IMG/VR virus record: IMGVR_UViG_3300009597_000019
Location: 1-50,112 of that record
DNA length: 50,112 nt
Direction: 5' to 3' (one strand)
Source: a virus
In this document: positions 31,371 through 40,069 of the stretch, one piece after another
Layout: each line of letters begins with the position of its first letter
Numbering within the stretch: position 1 is the stretch's first letter
Notes under the pieces: model-generated
Told to the model about the DNA's origin: nothing
The model's database searches: none
What the model saw: only the letters and a program-made list of their open reading frames with translations
Position numbers and translations under genes: made by a program

Positions 31371-32585
31371 ATGCAACTCGCGCCTCAGCAAAAAGAAGCT
31401 CTCCTCGCCGTTCGAGCGTGGCTCGAAGCTGGAATAGAGCCTCTCTTCAGGCTCTTCGGCTATGCCGGAACAGGAAAGACAACGCTGGCGAAGGGATTCT
31501 CTGCGGACATTGAAGGTCTTGCGCTATTCGCAGCCTTCACAGGCAAAGCTGCCTCGGTGCTTCGAAGCAAAGGATGCCTTAACGCCACAACTATCCATAA
31601 GCTGATCTACAACCCAGCTGAGAAGTCGAAGCTTCGGCTTATGGACCTGAAGCACATGCTGGTGAAGGAGAATGAGAAGAAAGACGAAAAATCTCTCACG
31701 GAAGTTTCTCGCCTCACCAAAGAGATCCTAGACGAGGAGAAGAGGCTGAAACAGCCGTCCTTCTCCTTGAAGTGCAAAGAAGCCAGCGATCTCTCAAGGG
31801 CAAAGCTGGTAATCATTGACGAATGCTCGATGGTCGACCGCAAGATGGGGGAGGACCTCTTGTCCTTTGAATGCCCAATCCTCGTCTTGGGTGACCCTGC
31901 CCAGCTGCCGCCGGTAAGAGGCTGCGGATATTTCACCGAGGGGACCCCCGATATCATGCTGACGGAGATTCACCGTCAGGCCGAGGGTTCGCCGATCATC
32001 GACCTGGCGACTAAAGTCAGACTTGGGGAGTACCTCAGTAACGGAACCTACGGAACATCCTTAGTCATTCCTCGGCGTGAGCTGACGCCAGAGAAGGTGA
32101 TGGAGTATGATCAGATTCTCGTCGGTCGTAATTCGACGCGGCAGAGCGTTAACCGTCGATGCCGCGAGATCCTGGGCAGGAAGGACCTTCTTCCGGTTGC
32201 GGGGGACAAGATAGTTTGTCTCAAGAACAACCATGAACTTGGACTCTTAAACGGCGAACTCTGGGTTGTCGTTAGCAGTAACGTGATCGACGATGAAATG
32301 CTTGCGATGTCCATTCTTCGCCCAGAGCAGTCTAAGGAGGATCCCCCGCTCGAAATCCCAGTCTATCGGCATGCATTCGAAGGACGTGAGCTAGGACATT
32401 GGGAGCATGGCCAAGCGGAAGAGTTCGACTACGGTTATGCGTTGACGGTTCACAAGTCGCAAGGATCACAATGGGGATCGGTCCTTGTGTTTGATGAATC
32501 CTATTGTTTCCGTGACACAGCACAACGCTGGTTGTATACGGCAATTACTAGAGCGTCTAATAGGGTTACGCTGGCAAGATCTTAG
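31371..32585 (+). CDS. RecD/Dda-like 5'-3' DNA helicase
   Basis: 404 residues from ATG 31371, with gcaggggg upstream; a longer frame from 31200 overlaps the previous gene and lacks any likeness. GYAGTGKTT (30-38) is Walker A, followed by FTGKAASVLRSKG (Ia), LVIIDECSMVD (II), LGDPAQLPPV (III) and, in the C-terminal UvrD_C_2 domain, DYGYALTVHKSQGSQW and WLYTAITRA. These are hallmark motifs of Dda/RecD helicases, which help start replication forks and remodel protein-DNA complexes. Confidence 0.9.
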   Translation: MQLAPQQKEALLAVRAWLEAGIEPLFRLFGYAGTGKTTLAKGFSADIEGLALFAAFTGKAASVLRSKGCLNATTIHKLIYNPAEKSKLRLMDLKHMLVKENEKKDEKSLTEVSRLTKEILDEEKRLKQPSFSLKCKEASDLSRAKLVIIDECSMVDRKMGEDLLSFECPILVLGDPAQLPPVRGCGYFTEGTPDIMLTEIHRQAEGSPIIDLATKVRLGEYLSNGTYGTSLVIPRRELTPEKVMEYDQILVGRNSTRQSVNRRCREILGRKDLLPVAGDKIVCLKNNHELGLLNGELWVVVSSNVIDDEMLAMSILRPEQSKEDPPLEIPVYRHAFEGRELGHWEHGQAEEFDYGYALTVHKSQGSQWGSVLVFDESYCFRDTAQRWLYTAITRASNRVTLARS

Positions 32586-32594
32586 GAGATCTAG

Positions 32595-35111
32595 GTGGAA
32601 GGGCCGCAACTAGAGTTTTCGGACACGCTGCACGCTGAGAAGTACCGACACGGTGGGGAGACATTCAAGGAGGCAATGAACCGGGTCGCTTCGGCGCTCA
32701 AAGACAACGACGAGCATTACTTCAAGACACGCGACATCCTTCTCGGGATGCGCTTCTTGCCAGGTGGTAGGATCCAGTCAGCGATTGGGTCCTCCAAGCG
32801 AACGACGCCGTACAACTGCTTCGTCAGTGGAACCATCGAGGACTCCTTCGTCGATGGCCACGGCTCTATCATGGAGCGTGCGAAGGAAGCGGCGATTACG
32901 ATGAGGATGGGAGGTGGAATCGGTTACGACTTCAGCACGCTCCGCCCACGCGGCGCTCTGATCCGCAAGCTGAGTTCCAAGTCCTCTGGTCCGATATCCT
33001 TCATGGATATTTTCGACGCTATCTGCCGTTGCGTCGCCTCCTCTGGGCACCGGCGCGGAGCCCAGATGGGTGTTCTCCGCGTTGATCACCCAGATATCGA
33101 GGAATTCGTCCACGCGAAGCAAAATGGGACGCGCCTTACGGGATTCAATATCTCGATCGCCGTGACTGACGGCTTCATGCAGTGCGTCGAGAGTGGCACC
33201 CCGTTCATGCTGAAGTTTGCTGGAGAGAACTACCGCGAGATTGATGCTCGCGCTCTCTGGGAACAAATCATGCGCTCGACTTGGGACTGGGCGGAACCTG
33301 GCGTCCTATTCATCGACGCGATCAACCGCATGAATAACCTGTACTATTGCGAACAGATCGCTGCGACGAATCCCTGTTTCACTGGTGATACTCATGTATG
33401 GACAGCAGAGTATGGACCTGTCCAGTTCTCGACTCTCGCTGAGGCTAACCCGGAAAGTGTCCTCGTCCTAACACAGCTTCCTGATGGTAAACTTGTCTAT
33501 CGAAAAATGGCTAACATTCGTCGGACTGCGACCAAAGCAAAGTTAGTTAGGATTAAGCTTGATAATGGTGGCGAGATTCGTTGTACTCCTAATCACGTTT
33601 TCTATATGCGTGATGGTAGTGAGTGCAAAGCAAAGGATCTACAGCCTAAGGATTCTTTGGCATCCGTCTATAGGCATAAGGCCAATTCGAAAGGGTACTT
33701 AAACCTTTTGAACGGAATTGTTCACCCACTTGAACATCATGTCCCGTTTGAAGGAATTAAGGGTCTTGGATCTAAAGTCCATACCCATCATATCAACGGC
33801 AAGAAAGGCGATAACAGGCCTTCGAATCTAGAGGTCATCGACTCTACTGAGCACCAGCGTCTTCATATGTCTGGTGACTCTAATCCTTTAAGAAGGATGC
33901 CGGGCAGAAACCCAATGAAGCTTTTCCCAGATTGCACACGAGGGCCAAAGAATGGCCGTTGGAGAGATGAAGTCTCCACGGAAAAAATTCTTGAGCTTCG
34001 TGGGTCTGGTCTTAGCTTCAACAAAATTGCGAAGCAAGTTGGTTGCTCGAAGTACACGGTTCAGCATCGGATCAAGACGGCTAACCATAAGGTCATCTCT
34101 GTCGAATTCCTCGAAGAAGTAGAAGATGTCTTTTGTGGAACTGTCGAAGAAACTAATCGTTTCTTCATCCAAACCGGCAAGAACGACGGCGTCCTCGTAC
34201 ATAACTGCGGGGAGCAACCTTTACCTCCTTATGGTGCTTGTCTACTTGGCTCCTTTAACCTCGCCAAATACGTTGATAAGAATGATAATAACGCGTTCCG
34301 CCTCGGCATGCTTGAGGAGGACATCCCGCATGTTGTTCGCGCGATGGATAATGTCGTAGACCGCGCTGTCTATCCGCTCTATGAGCAGGAGAAAGAAGCG
34401 CGGAGTAAGCGACGGATGGGTCTGGGCGTAACGGGTCTCGCGAATGCGTGTGAAGCACAGGGCCTTAAATATGGAACTCCTGAATTCATTAGCCTGACTG
34501 AAACCATCCTAAGAATAATCAAGGAAGGATGTTACCGAGCTTCCATCGACTTAGCAAAGGAGAAAGGTTCCTTCCCTAAGTATGAGGATGAGTATCTCGA
34601 TGGGCAGTTCATTCGAAGTCTCAGCGAAGAAACTCGTGCTGGAATTAAACGACACGGTATTCGCAACTCGCACTTGACGTCTATCGCCCCGACTGGCACG
34701 ATTAGCCTGTGCGCTGATAACGTCTCTAGCGGAATCGAACCTGTCTTTTCTCACAAGACAGAACGGACCGTCATCGAGTTCGAAGGACCTCGTAAAATCA
34801 CGGTCGAGGATTATGGCGTTAAGAACTTTGGCGTGTTCGGTAAGAAGGCGGCGGATGTAAGTATAGACGAGCATCTTGCCGTGCTCGTCGCTGCCTCTGA
34901 ACACGTAGACTCCTCCGTGTCGAAGACTTGCAACGTCCCAGCTTCCACAAAATGGGAAGATTTCAAGAATCTTTATTTCCAGGCTTGGAAGAATGGCTGT
35001 AAAGGTTGTACGACGTTTCAGATGGAAGGGAAACGCGCACCGATTTTGAAGGACGTTGAGCCTTCATCCTGCGCGTTCGATCCGGCTACTGGCCGTCGAG
35101 ACTGCAACTAA
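32595..35111 (+). CDS. nrdJ: Adenosylcobalamin-dependent (class II) ribonucleotide reductase with intein
   Basis: 838 residues encoded; about 561 after removal of the intein. Reductase features: PYNCFVSGT (Cys 75), MRMGGGIGYDFSTLRPRG, GHRRGAQMGVLRVDHPDIEEF, the active-site motif NPC-GE (split by the intein), KRRMGLGVTGLANA, SIAPTGTIS and a CKGCTTFQ end with a final Cys pair region. These fit the B12-dependent NrdJ type, which needs no oxygen and no second subunit. It supplies dNTP precursors; cobalamin must come from the host. Starts at GTG 32595 (taggagatctag before it). Class II rather than class I from the sequence pattern. Confidence 0.85.
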   Translation: MEGPQLEFSDTLHAEKYRHGGETFKEAMNRVASALKDNDEHYFKTRDILLGMRFLPGGRIQSAIGSSKRTTPYNCFVSGTIEDSFVDGHGSIMERAKEAAITMRMGGGIGYDFSTLRPRGALIRKLSSKSSGPISFMDIFDAICRCVASSGHRRGAQMGVLRVDHPDIEEFVHAKQNGTRLTGFNISIAVTDGFMQCVESGTPFMLKFAGENYREIDARALWEQIMRSTWDWAEPGVLFIDAINRMNNLYYCEQIAATNPCFTGDTHVWTAEYGPVQFSTLAEANPESVLVLTQLPDGKLVYRKMANIRRTATKAKLVRIKLDNGGEIRCTPNHVFYMRDGSECKAKDLQPKDSLASVYRHKANSKGYLNLLNGIVHPLEHHVPFEGIKGLGSKVHTHHINGKKGDNRPSNLEVIDSTEHQRLHMSGDSNPLRRMPGRNPMKLFPDCTRGPKNGRWRDEVSTEKILELRGSGLSFNKIAKQVGCSKYTVQHRIKTANHKVISVEFLEEVEDVFCGTVEETNRFFIQTGKNDGVLVHNCGEQPLPPYGACLLGSFNLAKYVDKNDNNAFRLGMLEEDIPHVVRAMDNVVDRAVYPLYEQEKEARSKRRMGLGVTGLANACEAQGLKYGTPEFISLTETILRIIKEGCYRASIDLAKEKGSFPKYEDEYLDGQFIRSLSEETRAGIKRHGIRNSHLTSIAPTGTISLCADNVSSGIEPVFSHKTERTVIEFEGPRKITVEDYGVKNFGVFGKKAADVSIDEHLAVLVAASEHVDSSVSKTCNVPASTKWEDFKNLYFQAWKNGCKGCTTFQMEGKRAPILKDVEPSSCAFDPATGRRDCN
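33375..34205 (+). mobile_element. Intein with HNH homing endonuclease in the reductase gene
   Basis: Residues 261-537 (277 aa). It starts CFTGDTHVWT (Cys1, block A), has IRCTPNHVFYMRDG (block B with TxxH), and ends GTVEETNRFFIQTG and VLVHN (blocks F, G) directly before Cys of the extein CGEQPL. So all splicing residues are present. Inside lie HTHHINGKKGDNRPSNLEVI (HNH) and a helix-turn-helix (LSFNKIAKQVGCSKYTVQHR) for DNA recognition. It splits the catalytic NPC|GE site, a known intein target. The sequence is more A/T-rich than the host gene. Confidence 0.92.
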
Positions 35112-35123
35112 GGGGGATTGGCG

Positions 35124-35891
35124 ATGGCGGGCAAGATCGACATTTCGGTTATAACCCTAGGCACAGAACCCGAGGAGGCTGGCCTATTCGAGATGTTGAA
35201 TCGGATTCCTAAATCTATTACGATCTCGACGATCGAAAGATCTTACACGACCTTCTCTCTTTCTCTTGCTAAAGCGTGCCAAGCTAGGGAAAGGCAGTGC
35301 CTCTTCTTTACTTCTGGCGGCCCAGAGTCACGGCACGCCGAAGCCGCGGCACACGGCGCGATCCCGATGTTGATTGAGCGCGCTAAGCTCAGTGAACAAG
35401 AAGCAATCGTCCGGTTCTTCATTAAGAAGAACGGCATCGGCGAGAGCCTGATTCTCTGGGACTGGAGCGACTGCCTAGAGATAACGAAGACGATCCGGGA
35501 GCGGCTTCTTACCCATCCTGACATGTTTGGGACATATGGTCATGTCCTGGTTCAAGACGACTCAGGGAGGGCGGTCTCTGCCCTTCTTTCGCTTATATTC
35601 AGGAATATGCCCTTTGCTTTCACTGTTTGTGCGTATCTAAGCCATAAGCCAACTTCCGGCTTCCTAGACCACTACCGCAAGAAGATCATAAAGGAAGCTG
35701 TAGATCTTGGCGTTCAGATCAGCGGCTCTAACTTGCATATTATTCATGATGACTATGTTCTGAACGAGATGTCAGAGCCAGGAGATGATCCACCTCATGG
35801 CTTGGATCTTGATCGCCGATACGGACTCAAAGCATATCGCTGGGCCGGTCGGAAGTTAACCGGCAAAGTTCTTCTGGTGGCCCAGAGATGA
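35124..35891 (+). CDS. Unassigned protein at the start of the DNA-modification cluster, faintly DUF218/YdcF-like
   Basis: 255 residues from ATG 35124 (agggggattggcg ahead). ISVITLGTEPEEAG, CLFFTSGGPESRHAEAAAHG (about 60-79), SLILWDWSDCLEITKTIRERLL and HVLVQDDSGRAVSALLSLIF (about 138-157) resemble the order GG-sEA, nT-N, HxxRA of Rossmann-like DUF218 proteins, but several residues differ. It overlaps the transferase gene by 4 nt. By location it may act in base modification, but this is an inference; the domain call is weak. Confidence 0.4.
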   Translation: MAGKIDISVITLGTEPEEAGLFEMLNRIPKSITISTIERSYTTFSLSLAKACQARERQCLFFTSGGPESRHAEAAAHGAIPMLIERAKLSEQEAIVRFFIKKNGIGESLILWDWSDCLEITKTIRERLLTHPDMFGTYGHVLVQDDSGRAVSALLSLIFRNMPFAFTVCAYLSHKPTSGFLDHYRKKIIKEAVDLGVQISGSNLHIIHDDYVLNEMSEPGDDPPHGLDLDRRYGLKAYRWAGRKLTGKVLLVAQR

Positions 35892-36973
35892 CCCTATCAC
35901 CTGGGCTCGACTTCCGGAAGAAGGAATACCGAAGAGAAACATTCCTTCGGTTCTATGAATTTCATCTTCGGTACAAGTCCCATCCCGGTGGTGTGTACTA
36001 TCTAATACCATTCCTTCGAGAGCGGTATAAGTGGGATGATGAGCAGACGCTCTTCTTCTGTTTCCTCAACGGTAACACGCAGAACCCAGTTACAAGTTGG
36101 CTCCTCTTCAATGCAGGCAAGGATGATCTTGGATCGTTGAAGAAGTTCTACGAGGAGAACTATGGCCGTCTTCAGTACGACACCGATCGACGGCACCATA
36201 AACCTTTCCTTATGGAGTCTTTGGCGTCGTATTATAATCTCCTTGGAGATTATAGTCAGAAGAAGTTCTTGGACCAAATTGCAGATGGTGGTTTCTCCGC
36301 CATCTGGGACGCGGCGACTTCTGTCTACACCTTTGGCCGACTCTCAGCCTTCTCATACAGCGAATACCTTAAAATCGCTGGTGTCAAATTCGACTGCGAC
36401 ACACTCTTCCTTCACGATATGAGCGGTAGTAAGTCGCACAGGAACGGTCTCTGCATCGTTACTGGGAGAGATGAGTATGACTGGCACCATTCAAATCCAA
36501 TGTTCGGAGGCGATTATCCGCCGGGTCTGGTGGAGACACTTATCCAAGAGGCAGATGAAATACTGGCTGAGGTACATGAGCGAGGTGCTATGGGTAGTAA
36601 GGATGCGAACCTCTTCACCCTTGAGAGCGCTCTATGCACGTACAAAAGCTGGCATCGGCCGAATCGTAGGTATCCAAACGTCTACAACGACCTCATGCAC
36701 GATCGTATTTGTGCTGCCGAGTATTCATGGCCCGAGATAGACTTCTCGGTGTTCTGGGAGGCTCGGACAAAGTATCTTCCCTCTTATCTAAGGTTGGAAG
36801 ATACTCTGTCCGATCCTGGCTGTGTCCCCGTCAAGCAGAACCACTACCTACGCACGGGTCAGCCGATTATGATGGATATAGAGCACGAGTGCTTCAAGAA
36901 TAGCTTTAACGATGGCGTTAGGAACGCGGATGGGGAGCCTTCTCGCCTCCGCAAATTCTGGAGAAGGAAATGA
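35888..36973 (+). CDS. Putative amino acid:DNA transferase (thymine hypermodification)
   Basis: 361 residues. The start YEFHLRYKSHPGGVYYLIPF, followed by WDDEQTLFFCFLNGNTQNPVTSWLLF, matches the helical amino acid:DNA transferase (ADDT) group of thymine-hypermodifying phages, predicted to attach an amino acid to the activated base in DNA. SYSEYLKIAGV, FLHDMSGSKSHRNGLCIVTGRD and LFTLESALCTYKSWHRPNRRYPNVYNDL are further conserved-looking blocks. Neighbours include the DNA kinase and hydroxymethylase-like genes, which strongly supports the call. Overlaps both neighbours by 4 nt. Acceptor amino acid unknown. Confidence moderate for the family. Confidence 0.65.
   Translation: MTLSPGLDFRKKEYRRETFLRFYEFHLRYKSHPGGVYYLIPFLRERYKWDDEQTLFFCFLNGNTQNPVTSWLLFNAGKDDLGSLKKFYEENYGRLQYDTDRRHHKPFLMESLASYYNLLGDYSQKKFLDQIADGGFSAIWDAATSVYTFGRLSAFSYSEYLKIAGVKFDCDTLFLHDMSGSKSHRNGLCIVTGRDEYDWHHSNPMFGGDYPPGLVETLIQEADEILAEVHERGAMGSKDANLFTLESALCTYKSWHRPNRRYPNVYNDLMHDRICAAEYSWPEIDFSVFWEARTKYLPSYLRLEDTLSDPGCVPVKQNHYLRTGQPIMMDIEHECFKNSFNDGVRNADGEPSRLRKFWRRK
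36233..36254. repeat. Perfect 10-bp inverted repeat with 2-nt centre
   Basis: Arms 36233-36242 (tataatctcc) and 36245-36254 in the transferase gene. Confidence 0.75.
36764..36812. repeat. 17-bp inverted repeat with one mismatch
   Basis: Inner arms 36771-36780 (agtatcttcc) and 36796-36805 are exact; after one A-C mismatch the outer cggaca / tgtccg pair. Loop 15 nt. In the transferase gene. Confidence 0.75.
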
Positions 36974-37260
36974 CGGATCAGCAGGAGCAGCAGCCGGACA
37001 AGATTGAAGAACTTGATTGTGGCTGTAAGAACCACTACTACGGCGAAAAGAAGGCTACTGCCCCATGTAAGGGCTGCGCCACTCTCACAATTGGTAATCA
37101 TCTCATGACGATTGCTAATTCTCTTGCTGGCATTGCTTCTGTCCTGATCGCTGCTGGGACGAAGGACTCTGTTGATCGAGCGAATTCTAAGAAAGCGTCT
37201 GAGCAGAGAGAATTCGAAGCGATCAGGAATAAGATCGCTCCGACTCTGAGGAAAGTGTGA
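36970..37260 (+). CDS. Small zinc-binding-like protein in the modification cluster
   Basis: 96 residues. LDCGCKNHYYG and TAPCKGCATLTIGNHL give four Cys near 15-37, a probable zinc site; then a mildly hydrophobic helix (ANSLAGIASVLIAAGTKD) and a charged tail. It overlaps the transferase by 4 nt and the kinase start by 1 nt, so it is translated with them. No family recognised. Confidence 0.55.
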   Translation: MTDQQEQQPDKIEELDCGCKNHYYGEKKATAPCKGCATLTIGNHLMTIANSLAGIASVLIAAGTKDSVDRANSKKASEQREFEAIRNKIAPTLRKV

Positions 37261-37841
37261 TGTTCGTTAATATTCGCGGCACCAACGGCTCAGGAAAGAC
37301 GACTCTTGCTCGAAAGTTTCTCGAGCAAGCGGTTAGGGTGCTGGACCTAGGACCGCTTATCTGCCCTTTAAGTGGGAAGTCGGTTATCATCCCAGGGCAC
37401 GTGACTGGGGATGGGATCTGTGTGATTGGCAGCTATAAGATGATGTCCGGTGGTCTTGATTCAATCAAGAGCACCGACACCCAAAGGGACGCCATCCGTC
37501 TTGCAGTCAAAACAGATGGCGTTAAGCACGTCCTCGCGGAAGGAGCTCTTGCCTCCGGTCTTTTCTCCTCGTGGTACGAATTCGCTGCTGAATTCCCAAC
37601 CACCTGGGCTTACCTCGAAATTTCTCCCGAAGAGTGTGTCAAAAGGATCTACGCCAGGAACGGTGGCAAGGCCTTCCAAGAGAAGAATGTTCGTCACAAG
37701 CATGACGCCGTTCGCTCAACGAGGCGGAAGGCGATGCAGAGCCAACGAGTCAAGGTTCTAGATCTTCCAGCAGGTCAAGAGTATCAGACGCTCGTGAAGT
37801 ATCTCTGGGACTGTGAGATGGCGGTCAATGCTCTACCCTGA
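37260..37841 (+). CDS. P-loop kinase, probable 5-hydroxymethyl-dU DNA kinase
   Basis: 193 residues from ATG 37260 (overlaps the previous stop; a GTG at 37257 is also possible). FVNIRGTNGSGKTTLARKFL holds the Walker A loop (GTNGSGKT). Other blocks: VLAEGALASGLFSSWYEFA and TWAYLEISPEECVKRIYARNGG. This matches P-loop kinases that phosphorylate 5-hydroxymethyluracil in phage DNA, the activation step before replacement by an amine. Together with the following helical-domain gene it forms what is usually one protein. Specificity inferred from context. Confidence 0.68.
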   Translation: MFVNIRGTNGSGKTTLARKFLEQAVRVLDLGPLICPLSGKSVIIPGHVTGDGICVIGSYKMMSGGLDSIKSTDTQRDAIRLAVKTDGVKHVLAEGALASGLFSSWYEFAAEFPTTWAYLEISPEECVKRIYARNGGKAFQEKNVRHKHDAVRSTRRKAMQSQRVKVLDLPAGQEYQTLVKYLWDCEMAVNALP

Positions 37842-38772
37842 ACCGCTCTGGTACTGGATGACGGAGCGTGAGAAAATCCGTCAAAACCGAATGGCAGGAA
37901 TACGCCCTCCGTTTACGCAGGACGTTATCTTGCAGACCTTTAAGTTCTGCAATGTGTTCCGGGAGCATGATCGCGTTACGACTTGGATCCGTGAAAACAT
38001 TCGAGAGCCCTATGACAAGCATCCAAATTTGTTTGTGATGCTCGGCATGGCTAGAATCTACAACCTCCCAGAGACACTTCAAGCTCTCATTGACGGTGGA
38101 CCTGAGACGTGGCCGGTTATCTCGCGCGCTTTTGATTCTCGCGCCGTTACGAAACTGACGCAGGAGCGTAAGGATCAAGGTCGTAAGATCTATACGGGTG
38201 CCTACATGATTAGCGCACCGAGCAGCCCAAGTAACCTGTGGTTCGGCCAGTCGAAGCAGGCCTACATCGCAGAAGGAGTGGTTGGTGGCCTCTTCGCAAG
38301 GCGACGCGACTGCCCATTCCGTCATTCTAGCGACTCTCCGCTTCCACTTGAAGGTGCTTGGTCCTGGATGCGTACGAATAAGCTTCTTGGGTGGGGACCG
38401 TTCATGTCCTATGAGCTTGTTACGGACGCTCGATGGACCTCTCTCCTCCGTTGTTCGCCCGACATTGACTCCTGGGCTAATGCAGGTCCTGGAGCCATCA
38501 GAGGGCTCCGTCGGCTCCTACGAGAGGACGGCCGTCTACGGGGAGTACCCTCGCCCACGGTCTCTAGAGCCGAGGCTCTACCGCTTATGCAGAGGCTCCT
38601 AGAGGAGGCCCCCCGGAACCTTCCTAGGTGGTTCCCGCGCCTGGAAATGCGGGATATCCAGCATAGCCTCTGCGAAGTCGATAAGTACCTCAGAGTGAAG
38701 CATGGGGAGGGAAGACCGCGTTCTATGTTTCACGGAGCAGCGTGGTATGGAAAAGAATGGAGTAAGGCTTAG
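37828..38772 (+). CDS. 5-hmdU DNA kinase helical domain / thymine pyrophosphorylase-like protein
   Basis: 314 residues from ATG 37828 (GTG 37813 also in frame). YWMTEREKIRQNRMAGIRPP then FTQDVILQTFKFCNVFREHD and VTTWIRENIREPYD are the hallmark of the helical domain shared by 5-hmdU DNA kinases and alpha-glutamyl/putrescinyl-thymine pyrophosphorylases; WANAGPGAIRGLRRLL is the second conserved block. It overlaps the kinase by 14 nt in another frame, so kinase and helical domain are encoded separately. It may hold the kinase on DNA, or catalyse the displacement step. Good family confidence; exact reaction open. Confidence 0.72.
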   Translation: MLYPEPLWYWMTEREKIRQNRMAGIRPPFTQDVILQTFKFCNVFREHDRVTTWIRENIREPYDKHPNLFVMLGMARIYNLPETLQALIDGGPETWPVISRAFDSRAVTKLTQERKDQGRKIYTGAYMISAPSSPSNLWFGQSKQAYIAEGVVGGLFARRRDCPFRHSSDSPLPLEGAWSWMRTNKLLGWGPFMSYELVTDARWTSLLRCSPDIDSWANAGPGAIRGLRRLLREDGRLRGVPSPTVSRAEALPLMQRLLEEAPRNLPRWFPRLEMRDIQHSLCEVDKYLRVKHGEGRPRSMFHGAAWYGKEWSKA

Positions 38773-39010
38773 CGATTACGTTAAGCAGCAGTACCTTAAA
38801 GGCAAATTCCCGGCAGAAGGGGAATTTGTCGGAAATGTCAGAATTACGGCTCAAGATACTTACAAAAGAAAGTGTCTTCTAGTCGAAGTTGTTGACGAGA
38901 AAGGTAACCCCCTTTTGTCATTCGTTTCGAGATTACTAATGAACGGGGAGTACCTCCTGTTCCCTTCAGACTGGAAGTTCAGAATTCCGTTTAAACTCAC
39001 TACCACTTAG
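38747..39010 (+). CDS. Small protein of unknown function in the modification cluster
   Basis: 87 residues from ATG 38747, with ggagcagcgtgg before it (38702 is a worse start). YVKQQYLKGKFPAEGEFVGNVRITAQD, KRKCLLVEVVDEKGNPLLSF and YLLFPSDWKFRIPFKL suggest a small beta barrel. No family. Its last codons hold TTAAACTC, 13 nt before AGAACCC, resembling the -10 region of other elements. Confidence 0.5.
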   Translation: MEKNGVRLSDYVKQQYLKGKFPAEGEFVGNVRITAQDTYKRKCLLVEVVDEKGNPLLSFVSRLLMNGEYLLFPSDWKFRIPFKLTTT

Positions 39011-39019
39011 GAGAACCCA

Positions 39020-40069
39020 ATGTACGTCTTCCAAGGAAGGAATGCACAACAGATCCTTCCGCGTGTTGCCCAGCACATGAAGCTGTACGGCGTGGAACGC
39101 GAAAGCCGGAACGGGAAGGTGAAGGTCTTCCCGTATCCAGTCACAACGGTATACGAGCGGCCGCAAGAACGTGTTATCTTTTCGAAAAGCAGAAAAGCTA
39201 ACCCGTTCTTTCACTTCTTCGAAGCTCTCTGGATGCTGGATGGGCGTAAGGACGTATCCTGGATCGAGTTCTACAACTCGACCTTCGGCCAGTTCAGCGA
39301 CGATGGACTGACGTTCAACGGCGCTTATGGTGCTCGTTGGCGCAGCCATTTTGGTTATGACCAACTAGAACGTATCGCCAGCGCCCTAGCTGAGCATAAG
39401 GACGACCGTCGTCAAGTTCTCACAATGTGGGACGCTCGATTGGACCTGGGCCTTGCCAGCAAGGATGTGCCGTGCAATACGCACTGTTACTTCCAGGTTG
39501 GGACGTCTGGATCGTTGGACCTGTTCGTTTCAAATAGGTCCAATGACATGATCTGGGGAACCTATGGCTCAAACGTAGTTCACTTTTCAATGCTGCTGGA
39601 ATTCATGGCTGCGCGCATCGGCGTGCCGGTTGGAAAGTATTACCAGGTCTCGATGAACACGCACATCTACGAGCGGCACTTTTCGTTGCTGAATGACTTA
39701 CCTTCAGAGGTAGGTCTATTCGGCGATGAGAAAACCTGGAAGACTAGCAAGATTAAGGAGACGGATCCATACGTTGTGCGTCCTGGCGAAATCATTTCCA
39801 TGGTGAAGAATGGGGAGTCAGCTTCTGACTGGCGCAACGACCTCAGCCAGTTCATGAAGAACGAGCCTTCAATCTACGTGACTCGATTCTTTAATGAAGT
39901 TGCATCTCCTCTCAGAGCAGCCTGGGCTCTATTTAAGAAAAAGAGCGAGGACCGCTTCGATAGCGCTCTTGAAGCGCTAGGACGGTGCGCAGCGTCTGAT
40001 TGGGCTCTTGCGTGCAGGGACTTCATTCACGAAAGGAGAGCCAATGCTGTCACCAGAAAAGAAGGCTGA
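39020..40069 (+). CDS. Thymidylate synthase homologue, probable dUMP (or dCMP) hydroxymethylase
   Basis: 349 residues. The fold is that of thymidylate synthases: FNGAYGARWRSHFG, DDRRQVLTMWDARLDL, the catalytic Cys in DVPCNTHCYFQV (Cys 152), and FVSNRSNDMIWGTYGSNVVH then VGKYYQVSMNTHIYERH. The residue after the Cys is Asn, not the usual His, and the WG-YG-N version of the nucleotide loop is the one found in phage hydroxymethylases rather than cellular ThyA. With the kinase and transferase next to it, making 5-hydroxymethyl-dUMP is the best reading. A true ThyA cannot be excluded. Good start: taggagaacccaatg. Confidence 0.7.
   Translation: MYVFQGRNAQQILPRVAQHMKLYGVERESRNGKVKVFPYPVTTVYERPQERVIFSKSRKANPFFHFFEALWMLDGRKDVSWIEFYNSTFGQFSDDGLTFNGAYGARWRSHFGYDQLERIASALAEHKDDRRQVLTMWDARLDLGLASKDVPCNTHCYFQVGTSGSLDLFVSNRSNDMIWGTYGSNVVHFSMLLEFMAARIGVPVGKYYQVSMNTHIYERHFSLLNDLPSEVGLFGDEKTWKTSKIKETDPYVVRPGEIISMVKNGESASDWRNDLSQFMKNEPSIYVTRFFNEVASPLRAAWALFKKKSEDRFDSALEALGRCAASDWALACRDFIHERRANAVTRKEG

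Noticed and set aside
39020-40069. Ordinary ThyA
   Set aside because: Not excluded, but the Asn after the catalytic Cys, the altered nucleotide loop and the kinase/transferase neighbours favour a hydroxymethylase.
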